Assembly (NCBI RefSeq): GCF_964340395.1
Contig: NC_135570.1
Coordinates: forward strand, 370,001 to 434,000
Origin: Glandiceps talaboti
Taxonomy: Eukaryota > Hemichordata > Enteropneusta > Spengelidae
Direction of reading: 5' to 3'
DNA: 64,000 nt
The notes below the pieces were generated by a model, which saw only the letters and a program-made list of their open reading frames with translations, did no database searches and was not told the DNA's origin. Positions 50,023 to 64,000 of this stretch are shown here, in pieces; positions within the stretch are counted from its first letter, which is position 1, and each line of letters starts with the position of its first letter. The translations under genes and the position numbers were made by a program.

Positions 50023-53000
50023 GTAAGCACACTAATCACTCTGCACACTTATGTTAATAATAGCCAGGGTACCATTCAAAACTCATCCAACGATTTCAGA
50101 TTGGCAAAGGCAACATTTTAGTTCAGTGACTGGATGACTAACAGTATTTTCCTGTAAACCATACAATCTTATTACAAGTAAATTCCACATTATGATCAAC
50201 ATAATGGAGCCTGGGACAGCAAGTACCCACACCAACTGTATGTACGTTATTTATGTGTGTGTATGTGCATGCATGTGTTATGGACGTTGGATATGGGATG
50301 TAACATGTGTTGTAATGGATCTATGAACATTTTGTATGTATCATTACTGTACATAATGTAGACACACACACATACACTATACATACAAGCACTTGCAATA
50401 CTCTGTGTAACAGCCCATATATTTTTATGTGCAAGAAATTCGTCTACAAAACAAAAATATACATAGATAAGAAACACAGCAAACAAAACCTCCATATTGG
50501 CTTTTGCACTGACTCTAAAATATCATAGTATGCCAAAATATTACCAGTTGACTGGATCAAGCAATCAAAATAAAACAAAGAAATATGAGAAAATACACAT
50601 CCCAGAAAAAAATACAAGTCTAGAACTGAACCATTCAGTGGTAAATTCACAAGAAATTCAAAAAGGCAAACAATATATTCCTGCCTATGTGTTGAGTGAG
50701 GGTGACCATAATAATATAAAAGTCAGTTACCTTGAAACAGAACATCTTCTGACTATGACAAAAATGTTTTAAACATTGCTACATTTTGTATCATTTAGGT
50801 TGATGTCTTGAATCTTGTTCACATTGCTACATTTTATTGCATCATGCTTGAAGTAAAATTGTTACATTTTAATCCTTGTCAGGTGTGAATCACACACACA
50901 TAGCCGATGTAGAAAATGTGGCAAAGGTGGTACAATTTTAATGATTGCAGACAACAGTCTGTTTCAGGTAAACTGATTTCTATTATAGATTATAGATTAG
51001 ACTCTCAAGACGATGGTCTACAACCAAGTATTAGTAAGATTTCACAATTTATAATATTAACTACAAATCTTAAATTCACATCAGAATCAAAATTATGATA
51101 TACTTCAGATAACTCAACTCAACCCACACAGACTATAATTGCCTTAAAATACAAACAGCAGTCCAAGTTTTCATCAAATATTATTTTTCCCACACTTCAC
51201 AAAGAACTCTACACAATAGTGGTAATTAGAGACATCATACATGTATCAATTTTTTGTTTCCTGTGGTGACCTTTGACCTTGTGAAGAAAATTGCAGTACA
51301 CATAGATATTTTCATGACTAGAATGTTGGCATTTTACAGTCTTCAACAAATTCCCAAAAGACTAATTTTCTCACAAATTATTGACTGTGCCTGGTGTGTT
51401 TATGTACAACACAAGTTGACATTTTAGTGACTAAGTTTTTGTTTTCCAGGGAAATAAGTGGAAAAAGTCTTGGAATATTTTTACAGCAATTTGATTGTGG
51501 TGGTTGATTTTGCCTACTGAATAAATACAGCTTAGTGGACAAAATATGTCAATTATCTTGAATATGGTGGTCCCAAACTAAAACATGGGAAACAGAAAAT
51601 ACTATGAACATCCTTTAAAGGAAACCCTCTTAAGTAGTATTTGTGGACTGAGGTTCTTCCCACGTATCTCTGTGTATCTTATGGGAAGACTTCAGCCATT
51701 ACTGTTATGAAATACATGAAGTGAGAAGCAATGTATGAAAATTCACCCAAAATAATTCCATATAGTTACATTTCTAGATAACTATATTACATTTTGTGTC
51801 ATTTCTTCCACAGAACTGAGAAACTTAATTTTCATGTTAACAAAATTGACTCTGAGCTTATTCTGGAAAGAGTAGATGTATACCTACTTTGTGAAGTTAA
51901 GGAAATCACATTTGATGGCTCTTTAAGCTGCTTTGCACTTATTTTCACAAAATACACACACATTTCTTGAAAATCTTCATTTTTAAACAGGAAAGTCTAA
52001 AACATTCACTAAATAAAACAATACATGAAATCCAAACTTTTTAAACAGGTCTCATTTCGTCCAATATTTGTACTTCAATAAAGACAATCCATTCGTTACA
52101 CATTGCAATTTTTGTCCACTGTACCAGAAATGGTCAGATTCCAGAAATCAGATTCCAGAAATATATAGAAACACCAGTTCAGATTTCAAGAATTATATAG
52201 AAACACCAATTCAGGAATTCTGAGGAATTCTAGAATTGCAAACTCACACCTCATAAATCTTGGATAATATTATGCAATAATATGCAAATATGGGACCAGG
52301 AAGGAATAGATAATGAACCAATGAGAACACATAAACCTAGTGAGGTGTACAAAAACTGAAAATTTTCAGAAAGATATACATATGAGAGTTAAATACTTCT
52401 TCGACCCTTCTTAATCTTTGTTTGAATCTTAGATTAGATAGATAGATAGATACAAGGCAAACCATTTCCAGCAAAGAAACCATCATAATACACAAAAATT
52501 TACCCTATTTGGAAAAGTTTCCATAATCTCTACATTTCAAAAATCTGTTATATTGAAACAAGATATATATAGCTAGATACACACAGAAATCCCAAATATC
52601 ATTTCTAAGTTTAAAAGCAAGAATATATTCAATCAAAAAATCGTAAACACTACATAACATCAATAACGAAGCTTTCGGTGATACTGTATGGAAAGCAATA
52701 CTGATAAATATAAGTGAATCTAACAGCTGTTGACATTGACAGCCCAGCATAGCAGTTCTCCAGGTCAACATTCCAAGATGCCAACCTTTCAAAACATTCA
52801 TACGTGACTCATATTTATAAGTTTAGTATTTCTCAAAATGTATCTCCTTTTAGAGTAAACATACATGATTGGTCATCATTTAAAACACCACAATAAATCT
52901 GTTCTATATCCATACATATAGCCTCTAGTCCGTCTGGAAAATTAACCCACAATTTTTTGTAACAACATGATTGTCATCAGAAGATCTGTTATGATAATCA

Positions 53001-53190
53001 CTTTCCAGGTTGCTATGAAGGAGTAACTGCGACACTTGGCTATCAACGTACCCCTCTCTGCATATAGATACCATACTGTCTGCTTGGATTCCATCAACAG
53101 ATAGATTTGGTCGTAGTTTCTCAGAATTAACACCAAAACACAGAATTGTGCATGTAGTCCCCTAGAAGGAATGTAAAACAAGTCACCAAG
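50023..53190. other. Non-coding stretch downstream of ZCCHC24
   Basis: AT-rich sequence between TIR copy D and the ZCCHC24 3' side. Short open frames (for example + 50497-50772) have no recognisable domain. A GATA run is at 52434-52451. Confidence 0.45.
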
Positions 53191-53204
53191 TGCAAAAATT
53201 GGCA

Positions 53205-53310
53205 ATGAGCCGAGAAACAAGCCAAAAATTGGCACTGTGCCAAGAAGCTGGCCAAAAAATATTGGCCGTGAGCCAAGAAGTTGGTGATTGGCTGTCAAGA
53301 AGTTGGTACA
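53205..53310. repeat. Imperfect ~35-bp tandem repeat
   Basis: Three to four degenerate units built on GCCAAGAAGCTGGCC, AAAAATTGGCA and GTGAGCCAAGAAGTTGG. Confidence 0.7.
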
Positions 53311-53931
53311 TGACATTATTATTAGAAGTGTAATACATAATACCTTATTTTAGCACATTGGTTTATATAAAATATATAAATTTACATCTTGTTAGAGCAA
53401 CTACCCTTGTTTGCATAGTTTTGTCTGACAAAATATTGATTATTCATTGGATATAATTAAATTTCTTCTTGTCACATATATAATATCATACTGGAGTGCA
53501 AATATTGGTCAAATGAGACAACTGTTAAACTTTCCTGTCTTTTTTCACTGGAAATTACCCAAACTAACTGTCATCAGTAGTGTTCATGGTTGCCATGGTG
53601 ACTGTTTCAGTGTACCTCAAATTCTGAGAAACAGTGGCCAAACATTTTGGGAGTAAAATGGATTTCAAGCTGCCACTGATAAAATTCTAGTTGCCTATCT
53701 TTTCCCCAAATAGTACATCAGGTTTATTTTCTTTTTATGAAAGTCAACATTGGATTGAAATATCACAAAGTCACAAGATATTGTGGACCAATATCTCAAG
53801 GGTCACGATGAACCCACAAGCTGCCCGTTAATTGTCTTGGTATTTCCTTGGTTTGATTGCAATAAAACTTGGCTATCACTATGACCTGGAACACTAGTGA
53901 AAACAGTTGATTCTGGTGTTTAGTTGGTTTT

Positions 53932-55490
<1,559 letters not shown>

Positions 55491-58400
55491 CTATAGAACA
55501 GACAAACAGATCAAATCATTTACACATTTCTTTCTTTTTAACGTCCTCATCAAAGCTCCTGTGTGAAGTTGAAATAACGATCTTGACAGTAGAAGTTGAG
55601 TCTTGTTTAACTTACAAACAAACCCATTTTCATTCCTCAAGACCCACTTGTACTAACGTCATGATTTTGTAGTTGGCTTGAACCGGCCCTGCTTCATAAG
55701 AAAACAATCTCTTTCAGTTTAATAATTGTTACTATGCTTTCTTTAATCATACATACAATGATGATAGGTTTTTAATGCATTGTTTGCAGTGATTTGACTA
55801 ACCAGTAACCTCTTTACATCACTATCTGTGATTTTTGATGTGCTGTCTCACTAACAATGTGGTTTACAAGATGAACTCAAACTGATTGGTCAAAATGTGG
55901 AGTGATAACGCATGTCAGCCTAAATCGCATTACAAGCAGCTAGTGAGATAGTCACCAAAATCACAGATTACGATGTAAACAGGATATTATTTTACACTAA
56001 AAAATATTGTGTTAATTTAAGAAATGTGCTTGTACAAAATATGATATTCTGTTTTGTACATTGACAAGATAAAAGTATTGACAAAGGTGCAACAATGTTT
56101 ATTTCCTTAATGTGATGAACTTCACGTCTTTTGTAGACAACATTATTGCTGCAAAATTTATATATTATGGATTAACTATATCTATTTATCTGAAATGTGT
56201 TTAGTATTTAGAATTAATCGTATGCTAATTCAACATTCACACTGATCTAAGAATATTTTGTTCAGGAACAGTACATTGTACACTTTAATATCTGAGAAAT
56301 GTTTCTTGTTGGAGAAATTTAATGATTGTATTAGTAAGTCAATGGTCACAGTTATAGAATACTTGTGTAGCAAAATGTAACAGTTTATCTGAGATTTATG
56401 AGTTTATCTTTAATGTTTGATGAATTAACAGTTGGACAATAAGTCAACTTTATCAGTGATCTTTGCACACAAGATTCCATTTGCTGAACAACTCAGGAAG
56501 TAATAACGATTGAAAGAGAAAAGTTTTAACAGCTGCCCTTCTTCCTGAACACTGACCCTTTGTTTTTGTTTTTGTTTTTTGATCTTTCAAATTCAATAAA
56601 TATGTTCTGAAAAACAACACAAACAGGTGTTTAGCATATCAATCTACAGCCTTCCATTAAATGACACTGGATTGGAATTCTAGATATGAGAATTTCATCC
56701 AAGAATTTCACCCTTTCACTCGTAAACATTCCAGGACAATGTTGTCACATTTTTCATTTTGAAAAGTTTGAAAATTATTGCATATCATATTTGTACCCTT
56801 ATTAATAAATCTTTGTACAAGTAACAGTTGTCATGGACACTGAGATTTATTATTGAGTTTCGTGACAGGACTAAAGCTATACTATTATAGTTTGTGTCAG
56901 TGAGTGTTTATTACCTAACGAGTTGAGTTATTTGAGACCACTATCAAGTTTTGTAGTATGTCATTATTATATGACAGCATCAGACTCAGTGGGTGCTGGT
57001 TTTGTTTTCTCTCTCTATAATTCTGAATTGTGACGTGCAAATGTAACTTTGTTCACTGGATATTACAGAAACCAGTTATTGCTGGCATTAGGGGTATATA
57101 ATCATAAATGTGTATTTATGTCTGGTGTGAGTGTGTGTGTATGTGTGTGTGTCAGTCTGAATTTTTAAATGCATGATAAATCCATTGAGTTGAAAGAGTA
57201 TAACTGATAATGTTACAGCAAGGTGTGAAAATATACACTTTGTTATGGTTCATTAAGTCTGTCACTTTGCAATTCTATACAGAAGACCATGAACAACAAA
57301 ACAAAACAAACAAATTTGACAACTTTACTGTTTGTGGCAGTATAAAGCTGACAGTTTTACACAGTCAATTAAGTTTGCTGGTGACATTTTGAATATGTTG
57401 TTTCCTTCTTGACATGACCTGAACTACATGAAATATGTCTTTAAGTATCATCCAAAGTTAACAACCTTTCAAAGTTTACTTTCTGAATAATTAAAAATAT
57501 ATCCCATAATGATGCTATTATGTGTACCCCCATACATGATTGACCAGATGTGAACAACAGCTGGGTTGTTACTTAGTACCTCTACCCTGGGGATGTTAAG
57601 ATTTAGGTCATGCCCAAATGTAGTTACACCTACTGTGATGTATAAACTAACCCCTGGAAATCATTAAGCTCTACTTTTTATGCTTCTATGCATAAACCTA
57701 AATTACACAAACAAATAGATATTTGGTTGACCTTTGCTAATTAGCAAGTAGATAGTAGATAGAGTGAATGACAGTTTGCAAACTGATAGTGTGAGACTAC
57801 TGTGGCCCAGCTGATGAAGTTAATAAGCTGCATGTCATGTCAGACTTCAAGGCCAGATGCTATATACACTTGAGACATATGGGAGAGGTCAGAACTCAGT
57901 TGATAGCAATGAATCTAATCTACATGTACCTAGTCATTATGGAGTCCATATCTGCTATTATTAACTCTTGCTACAAAAAGTTATGTTTTTCATATCTTTA
58001 TGTTTAATCTTTTATACATGCATGAAAGTAAATGAAATAATGTGCAATTAACATGAAATAATGTGTAAGTAACATGAAATAATGTGCATAGAAACATTGA
58101 GAAATACATAAACTGACAAGAGAATGAATGAGTTGATGGTCGTACAAAAAATTAATTATGGACCTAAAATGTCATGATTTTGATCATGCATGAACAACCT
58201 CAAGTTTGTCACTATTAATATGATAAAACATCAACTTAAGCCAAATAAAAGTTTATACATCATCTTCCAATTAGCTGGTAGGCTAGAATCAATCACTAAC
58301 AACATCTCATTGGTCAAAGAATTATCAACCTTTAAGCATTGCCTTTGTCATATACATACTTTACTAATATACAATAGTTCTTGTTAGATAATTAACTCTA

Positions 58401-61400
58401 GAGTGCCAGTGGACATCAACTTTGGTCTTGAACATCATTCCATGTTCATAACAGTTTATACATAAATTTAGCCTGGCATGTTTTTAGCCTGACATGTTTA
58501 AAGTGTTCTTGATCGAGATACATTGTTAACTGCACAGGTCTGTTTACTTCGTTGTCGAGAGACATGGTTAGTTGCATGATCATACCACCTTCATATTGGT
58601 CGATTTATACAATACATGTACTTCAATTTCATAGAAAACACACTTGGCTATGTGATTGCCCTTAATACACACACTTTAATTTCAGTAATGAAAGAGTTGT
58701 GGTACCATATGTTATCTATTCATCATACCCAAAGATACAAGTATCATATCAGACTTCTCATTCTCAAGTCATTTGAACTTTTATATTTACTATAAATATG
58801 TCAATGACCCTACGGCGGAAAAGGCATGTCTTCAGAACCTAACCCAGTTTACTAGTTAATCATCTTGTATGAAGGAAGTTTGAAACAAAAGTATAAACAA
58901 TACTAAGCAAACAAAGTTGAATTACTACCCTTCAAGTCTTGTGCCAATTGGCAATTAGTTGTAGACATGTGTATCATTTACAGTATAATTTAATGAATCA
59001 ATCAATCAATTTACAAAGCACTAGTTTACAGTACAACATCTAATTAGCATATATCTTTAATTCCCATTAGCTAGGGGTATTGCCATAATTGTTAGTTGGC
59101 AATTGTAAATAAAATTGCCCTATACAAACTGTTATTATGGAAGTTCAGAGACAGGTAGCATATTACAGGAGGCTCTGAAAATAGATTCTAACAAAAGTAT
59201 GCGAACACATGGAATACATGGATTGGAAATCTTTTTGCTAATAATAAGTCTTGTCTACATCTCAAACACATCATGTATATAACTATAGATTCATCCTGCC
59301 CAGAAACCCATTCACCAGACACTGTACAGTTGTCAGACCCTCAAGCTTTGTGACCCAGAATTGGCTTATCCTGAGAGTATAGCTGTGAGTAACATATAAT
59401 ATATCGCAAACAGTGCCTGACTGTACAGGATATCGGCATCATCAAGTTTCTTATTTATTGCATTTTTGGAAGTTGTAGTGAACTATTAATCATTACACAT
59501 CACTGCCAAAATACAGGGTGATGTTTTGAAAAGTTTGACAAATGAAATAAATAATTGACCTAAGACTGCCAATACTACTATATCGCAGAATCTTCATCAC
59601 AACAAGATGAAGTGAGTTGGGATGGGAATTAGTATAACAAGTCTTTGGTGTAATATGACTCATCTGTAATGCAGGACCTAACCATCACTACACCATTTAT
59701 CGTAAAGGTTGAAAAATCATGCAGTCATTTACTGTTTATCATGTATGTACTAAGACAGGCGACAAAAATTAGAACACAGAGAACCTAAGTTTGGTGAAAC
59801 TAGTTTTTTGTTAATTTACCAACGAAAGTTATCACTAGTAGAAACCACGCGTGTTAAGGGGATGACCTTCTGACATCTGAACCTTCAGAACTGACACTAG
59901 GACCTTGTCTCCAAATGGTGCACAGCTGGTAGATGTTCTCAATCAATGACAATCTCTAAAACTAGATTTTAAGTTTTATAAGCAAAAGCTCCATGTGTAA
60001 TTAATTATAATTTAGCTTTGAAGTTGAAGTTCAAAGATCAACTTGTGCAAGACTACGTAAAACTTTAGATAAAAGTAGATTAAAGTATATTAGTCTACGG
60101 TTCTTTGAATTTTAACATGAAATGTGCATCACTGGTAGGTTTTATTTATTTAGGAAAGTTTATGTTTAGACGATAATTACACAATCATTCATTCAATCCA
60201 ACTAACATTTCACAAAACAGACATCAACTAATTATTACAGATTTTTACCTTCCATTTTCTATCAAAATACCTTGTAACCAAAATATTACAGTTTTTTTCA
60301 ACAAAAATGTAACTTTCAAAATAAGTTAAAATATTGTTAGCAGGTATTACTAGTATATTATTATTCACCCATAGTTTGTACCCCTTTAAGTGTTAGCAGG
60401 TATTATATTATTATTCTACCCATATTTCTCTCCATTCAGCTGGAAATTACTTAAAACTAGACTTTTTCACTATTCATCAACCATACATGGAATTTATTCC
60501 TATGATGCCATTTGCTGAACAATAAGATTCAGAATACACAGAAGATAATAACTACCCGGTACCAGTGACACTAGTCAAATTAAGAGATGTAATAGATATG
60601 GTATAACACTCAGTGTGGATTTTTATCCTGAACTTTTGGAGGACATACATGTATAATATTATACGTCCCTATTACAGGACCTCTTCATCCCGGGACACTA
60701 GTCTGTGTAATGTCATTAAAATGAAATATGAGCTATGATTTCAAGTACAACTATAGATGAAAAGATGATACTGTCCTATTTTGACATTGCTGTCATGGTA
60801 ACAGTGTCACTGATATCAGCAACACCAATTAATCACCAAATATTGGAGTTAACAGATATTGTCAGCTGTAGGCGATTGATGTCAACAACTTCCATCTCAA
60901 ACTGAATGCTAACATCTACAGCAAGTTTACATCATTAGTGGAGTTGGATTAACCTTATTTCTGATATCAAATAACTGCTAGTCAATGGGAGGCTAATAAT
61001 TCACAATTCACTTTCCCAAGTTCTGGTGTTGATTTGAAGTTTTTTTTTCAACAATTCTAAGAAATTTAGAATAACAGTGTTTATGTTAAAGGTTGTTTAA
61101 AATGATTAGTTGTCTATACGAGACCAGTGTGGGTAACAGAGAGAGAAAGGATCAAAATCTGGTAAAACTTGTATACATGTAGCTTTACATACTATATACC
61201 AATCATTCAACATATTTTAGCAATTGCAATACCTTCCAATTTACAAATGTTACCAACAAATAACAATAAAGTTATAAATTATGCCCCTTTATGATAGTAA
61301 TTACTTTCAAAGTCTGATCCTCCAGGCAAGTATGTGTTTTGGGGTTTTGAGTTAAAACCACAACTTACTGAAGTTAACAACCAAGAAAGCATTGCTATAT

Positions 61401-64000
61401 CATAATGATAACAGATATACCGATAATTGGTATTCATACATTAAGTTTACAGCAGGATCTGTAGTGACACTGTGTGTCCTGCCAACAAACTTTATCACCT
61501 GTAGAGATATGTTTAAACCTACTTTATAAACAAACTGTTATATTACAATTCAATGGTTGGCTGCAAAAAATCAATTGACTGGTACAGTTATAGGAAAGAG
61601 TTGGTCCTGATCACAACAATACTATTTAAAGGCCAAGGATTCAATCCTAGGTACTTGCAGGGCATTAAAGGCTTACAAGTTACACACACTATATTTTATT
61701 CTAAATCAACTATTTTACAGCTCTTCCAGACAACTAATTCTCACACCTGGTAGAGCTGGGTCTTTAAATTGTTATGACTCTACCAATAACGATTTGCATT
61801 CATGCAAAGAATCCAGTATTGAATCTCAGATCTCTAAAGACAAACAGGAAAAGTAGAAGATGCACTTTATATGCACTGGTAAAGGAAATGAACTAAATTT
61901 GTGACAAAGTTCAAGATGACAAAAGTCATCTCTGAGAGTATGATATAGTCATGCACCCCAAATTGCACGTACCTCTGACTTTAATACCAAGGTAAAACTT
62001 TAGTGGCTCAGATGGTGAAGCTGTACATTAGTTGTGGTAAAACCACCATAGATTAATCTTGTTATTGGTTGTACTTGTCTGCTGCTCAGTTTAAGTGTAA
62101 TTTGTGACATTACTCACAACACATGGAATACATCATGATGTGGCCCACTGGACAGCAAGTAGGCAATACGTATGGTTTGTCATCACTGTTAAACAAAGAC
62201 ATCCTGTTCAGATTGTAAACTGACTTGGGGGAAATTTACTAAATTGATTATGTAGAACTCAGTTCTTCAAGCTCCCTGGTATCAGAGTTTCGTTCATATA
62301 TTATGATTACAAGCCCACGACCAAATCCCAAGATCTCAAATAAGTATTTTCTCATTAGTGGTATAAGATTAGATTTGACCAACCTTTGTTTGAGGCCACC
62401 ATTTTCATAACTCTTTCTACCAGACAACTGTTTTTCATAACTAAATCTAAATCTTAACCCAATATAAGCCTTTAATGTATGTGAATAAAACTCTTCATTT
62501 TTTCAACAATTTGACACATTTTTCTCTGCTCTTGGAATACAAATATGTTGAAACTAAATGAACTAAATATGGTTACTTGTAAGCCTTAAAACTTCAGATG
62601 AATTCAAAGACAACTTTTGATAGTAACTAAAGGACACTTGAACAGTAAAACCACCTAAAAGTTTGTCTTGTGCTGTTGCCCAACTATGATGCCACCATCT
62701 TAACATCACCATGGTAACTGTATATAAGTAGAAATCTGACGTCAACGAATGTCTTTATGTCTATGTAGAGTAATATTTCATGTGATGGTTATTTCTGTAA
62801 CTAAGTCACCCCTGTGCCTATAGCTTTCGCGGCTGGATAATTGATATGGGTTGACCCCACTGATCTTTGCAATATTTATCCTTGTTTAAACTTAAACATA
62901 CTCAGTTCATCAAGACGAGATGGTGAAACACAGACTGTGTGGCTTGCTACCAATTTTATCAACTCGATTCTCAACTTACAACGGTTGGTTGTCTACTAAA
63001 TCGTAATTTTCAGGGTCAGTTCAGGTTCAAGTTTTATGAATACAGATGTTGATACCAATGTCCACTTTTGGTAGGCAGTGGTTCACACAATTGCTATCTT
63101 CACTCTGGGCTACTAGCACTGTCCACTTTTGATAGGCAGTAGTTCATGTTTTTGGTAGGCAGTACTTCACGCAATTGCTACATGTATCCTCACTCTGTAC
63201 TACTAGCACTGTTAAAGTTTGGTCCAAGAAAGTTTTTGTTTATAAAAGTGGCTAAGCTACATACCTGCATTTTTACACATATATGTAGCTCAGTGTTATT
63301 CCTTATTTCATCCATATAATGGAACAAAGTTTGCAATGTAAAATTAGCAGTACATTGCTAAGATATCACTATACATATTACTTGTACTATACTTGTAGAA
63401 TAGAACAGTACATTGCTAAGATATCACTATACATATTACTTGTACTATACTTGTAGAATAGAATAGAACAGTTTTGTATAAGACTTGACAACAATTTACT
63501 GGAGATTTATAAATAGCATTGTATTTGTTTATTTTATTTTACCTTCTAGTGTAAAACATTTATGGTATGAAACAAACATTCTAATATAATCATGATTCTT
63601 TGTCTTTCTTTTCTGAGTTGATGTTTTAATCAGATAGATAGCATGTTTGTTAATTCTCAACTCTGATTCAAATGTCATCTCTATATAAAATAATTATGTC
63701 TTATTGGACAAGGCTCCTTAATAATCACCAGAATATATTGGTTGGTAAAAAATAAGACTGTTGTTTGTGACTTCATACCCACTACATTAATACCCCCCCC
63801 CCCAATTGTTTACCTATTTAGTGCATATAAATTCCTGCCATCATTCAATCCATGTATTCATAGCTGTCTTCTACAATAGTCCAGCTGGCTATGTATTGGT
63901 AATGCTGTGTCATATCAAATGCCCCCCCCCCCTCATACATGTATGTGTCAACTTGATATAACCCCGATGCAATGAATTAGACCTGGGTACCAAAAACTTT
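55491..64000 (-). other. Probable ZCCHC24 intron (no exon found)
   Basis: Upstream sequence of the ZCCHC24 exon that starts at 55490. I found no CCHC-knuckle exon on the minus strand and no other gene. It contains poly-C runs (63795, 63923) and small tandem duplications (60340-60430, 63055-63215, 63347-63470). Confidence 0.55.
63347..63470. repeat. Two-copy ~63-bp tandem duplication
   Basis: Two copies of a segment containing AGTACATTGCTAAGATATCA and TTGTACTATACTTGTAGAATAG, nearly identical, so recent. Confidence 0.9.

Noticed and set aside
50497-50772. 91-aa + strand frame
   Set aside because: Plausible residue mix but no domain, splice context or start signal, and the surrounding sequence is AT-rich; too weak to call.
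52942-53316. 124-aa minus-strand frame downstream of ZCCHC24
   Set aside because: Part of it is the imperfect tandem repeat at 53205-53310; it more likely lies in the 3' flank or UTR of ZCCHC24.

Overview
This is 64 kb of AT-rich animal genomic DNA: intron-rich genes with GT-AG splice sites, many microsatellites, minisatellites, foldback elements, a LINE remnant and a nuclear tRNA gene. No bacterial or phage features are seen. The coding style (tandem extracellular modules, death-domain exons, a ZCCHC24 end that closely resembles my memory of the vertebrate protein) suggests a bilaterian invertebrate. A marine deuterostome or a lophotrochozoan is my guess; the species cannot be fixed by eye.

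Region 1 (about 0.7-27 kb, + strand) holds one large gene. It has a signal-peptide exon, present twice because 1.8 kb of promoter, exon and intron is tandemly duplicated. Five copies of a roughly 155-residue extracellular module follow. Each module is built from three exons (A, B, C) plus a tiny linker exon, and intron phases repeat exactly. A possible transmembrane exon and short tail end the gene, giving a model of 2811 nt or 936 aa. I know no named domain for the module. Intron 3 hides an opposite-strand gene for a secreted thioredoxin-fold (PDI-like) protein lacking CXXC. A second possible nested gene lies in the intron at 16-18 kb.

Region 2 (29-33 kb, + strand) has a small death-domain gene, a second death-domain exon in the same splice phase, and a two-exon gene for a putatively myristoylated protein with an ASH (ASPM-SPD2-Hydin) domain.

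Region 3 (33-53 kb) is mostly repeats: two direct copies of a promoter-like 0.8-1 kb segment, a perfect-looking foldback element, a 60-65 bp satellite of more than 2 kb, a 56-bp minisatellite, a decayed LINE, a dispersed family recognised by its TTTTTAGCACAACTGAA end, and a tRNA-Glu(CTC) gene with a pol III terminator.

Region 4 (53.9 kb to the window end, - strand) carries the last two coding exons of ZCCHC24. Beyond them lies at least 8.5 kb of upstream sequence, probably intron.

The exons given are hand-derived from splice signals, phase and homology between copies. No computation or database search was run.
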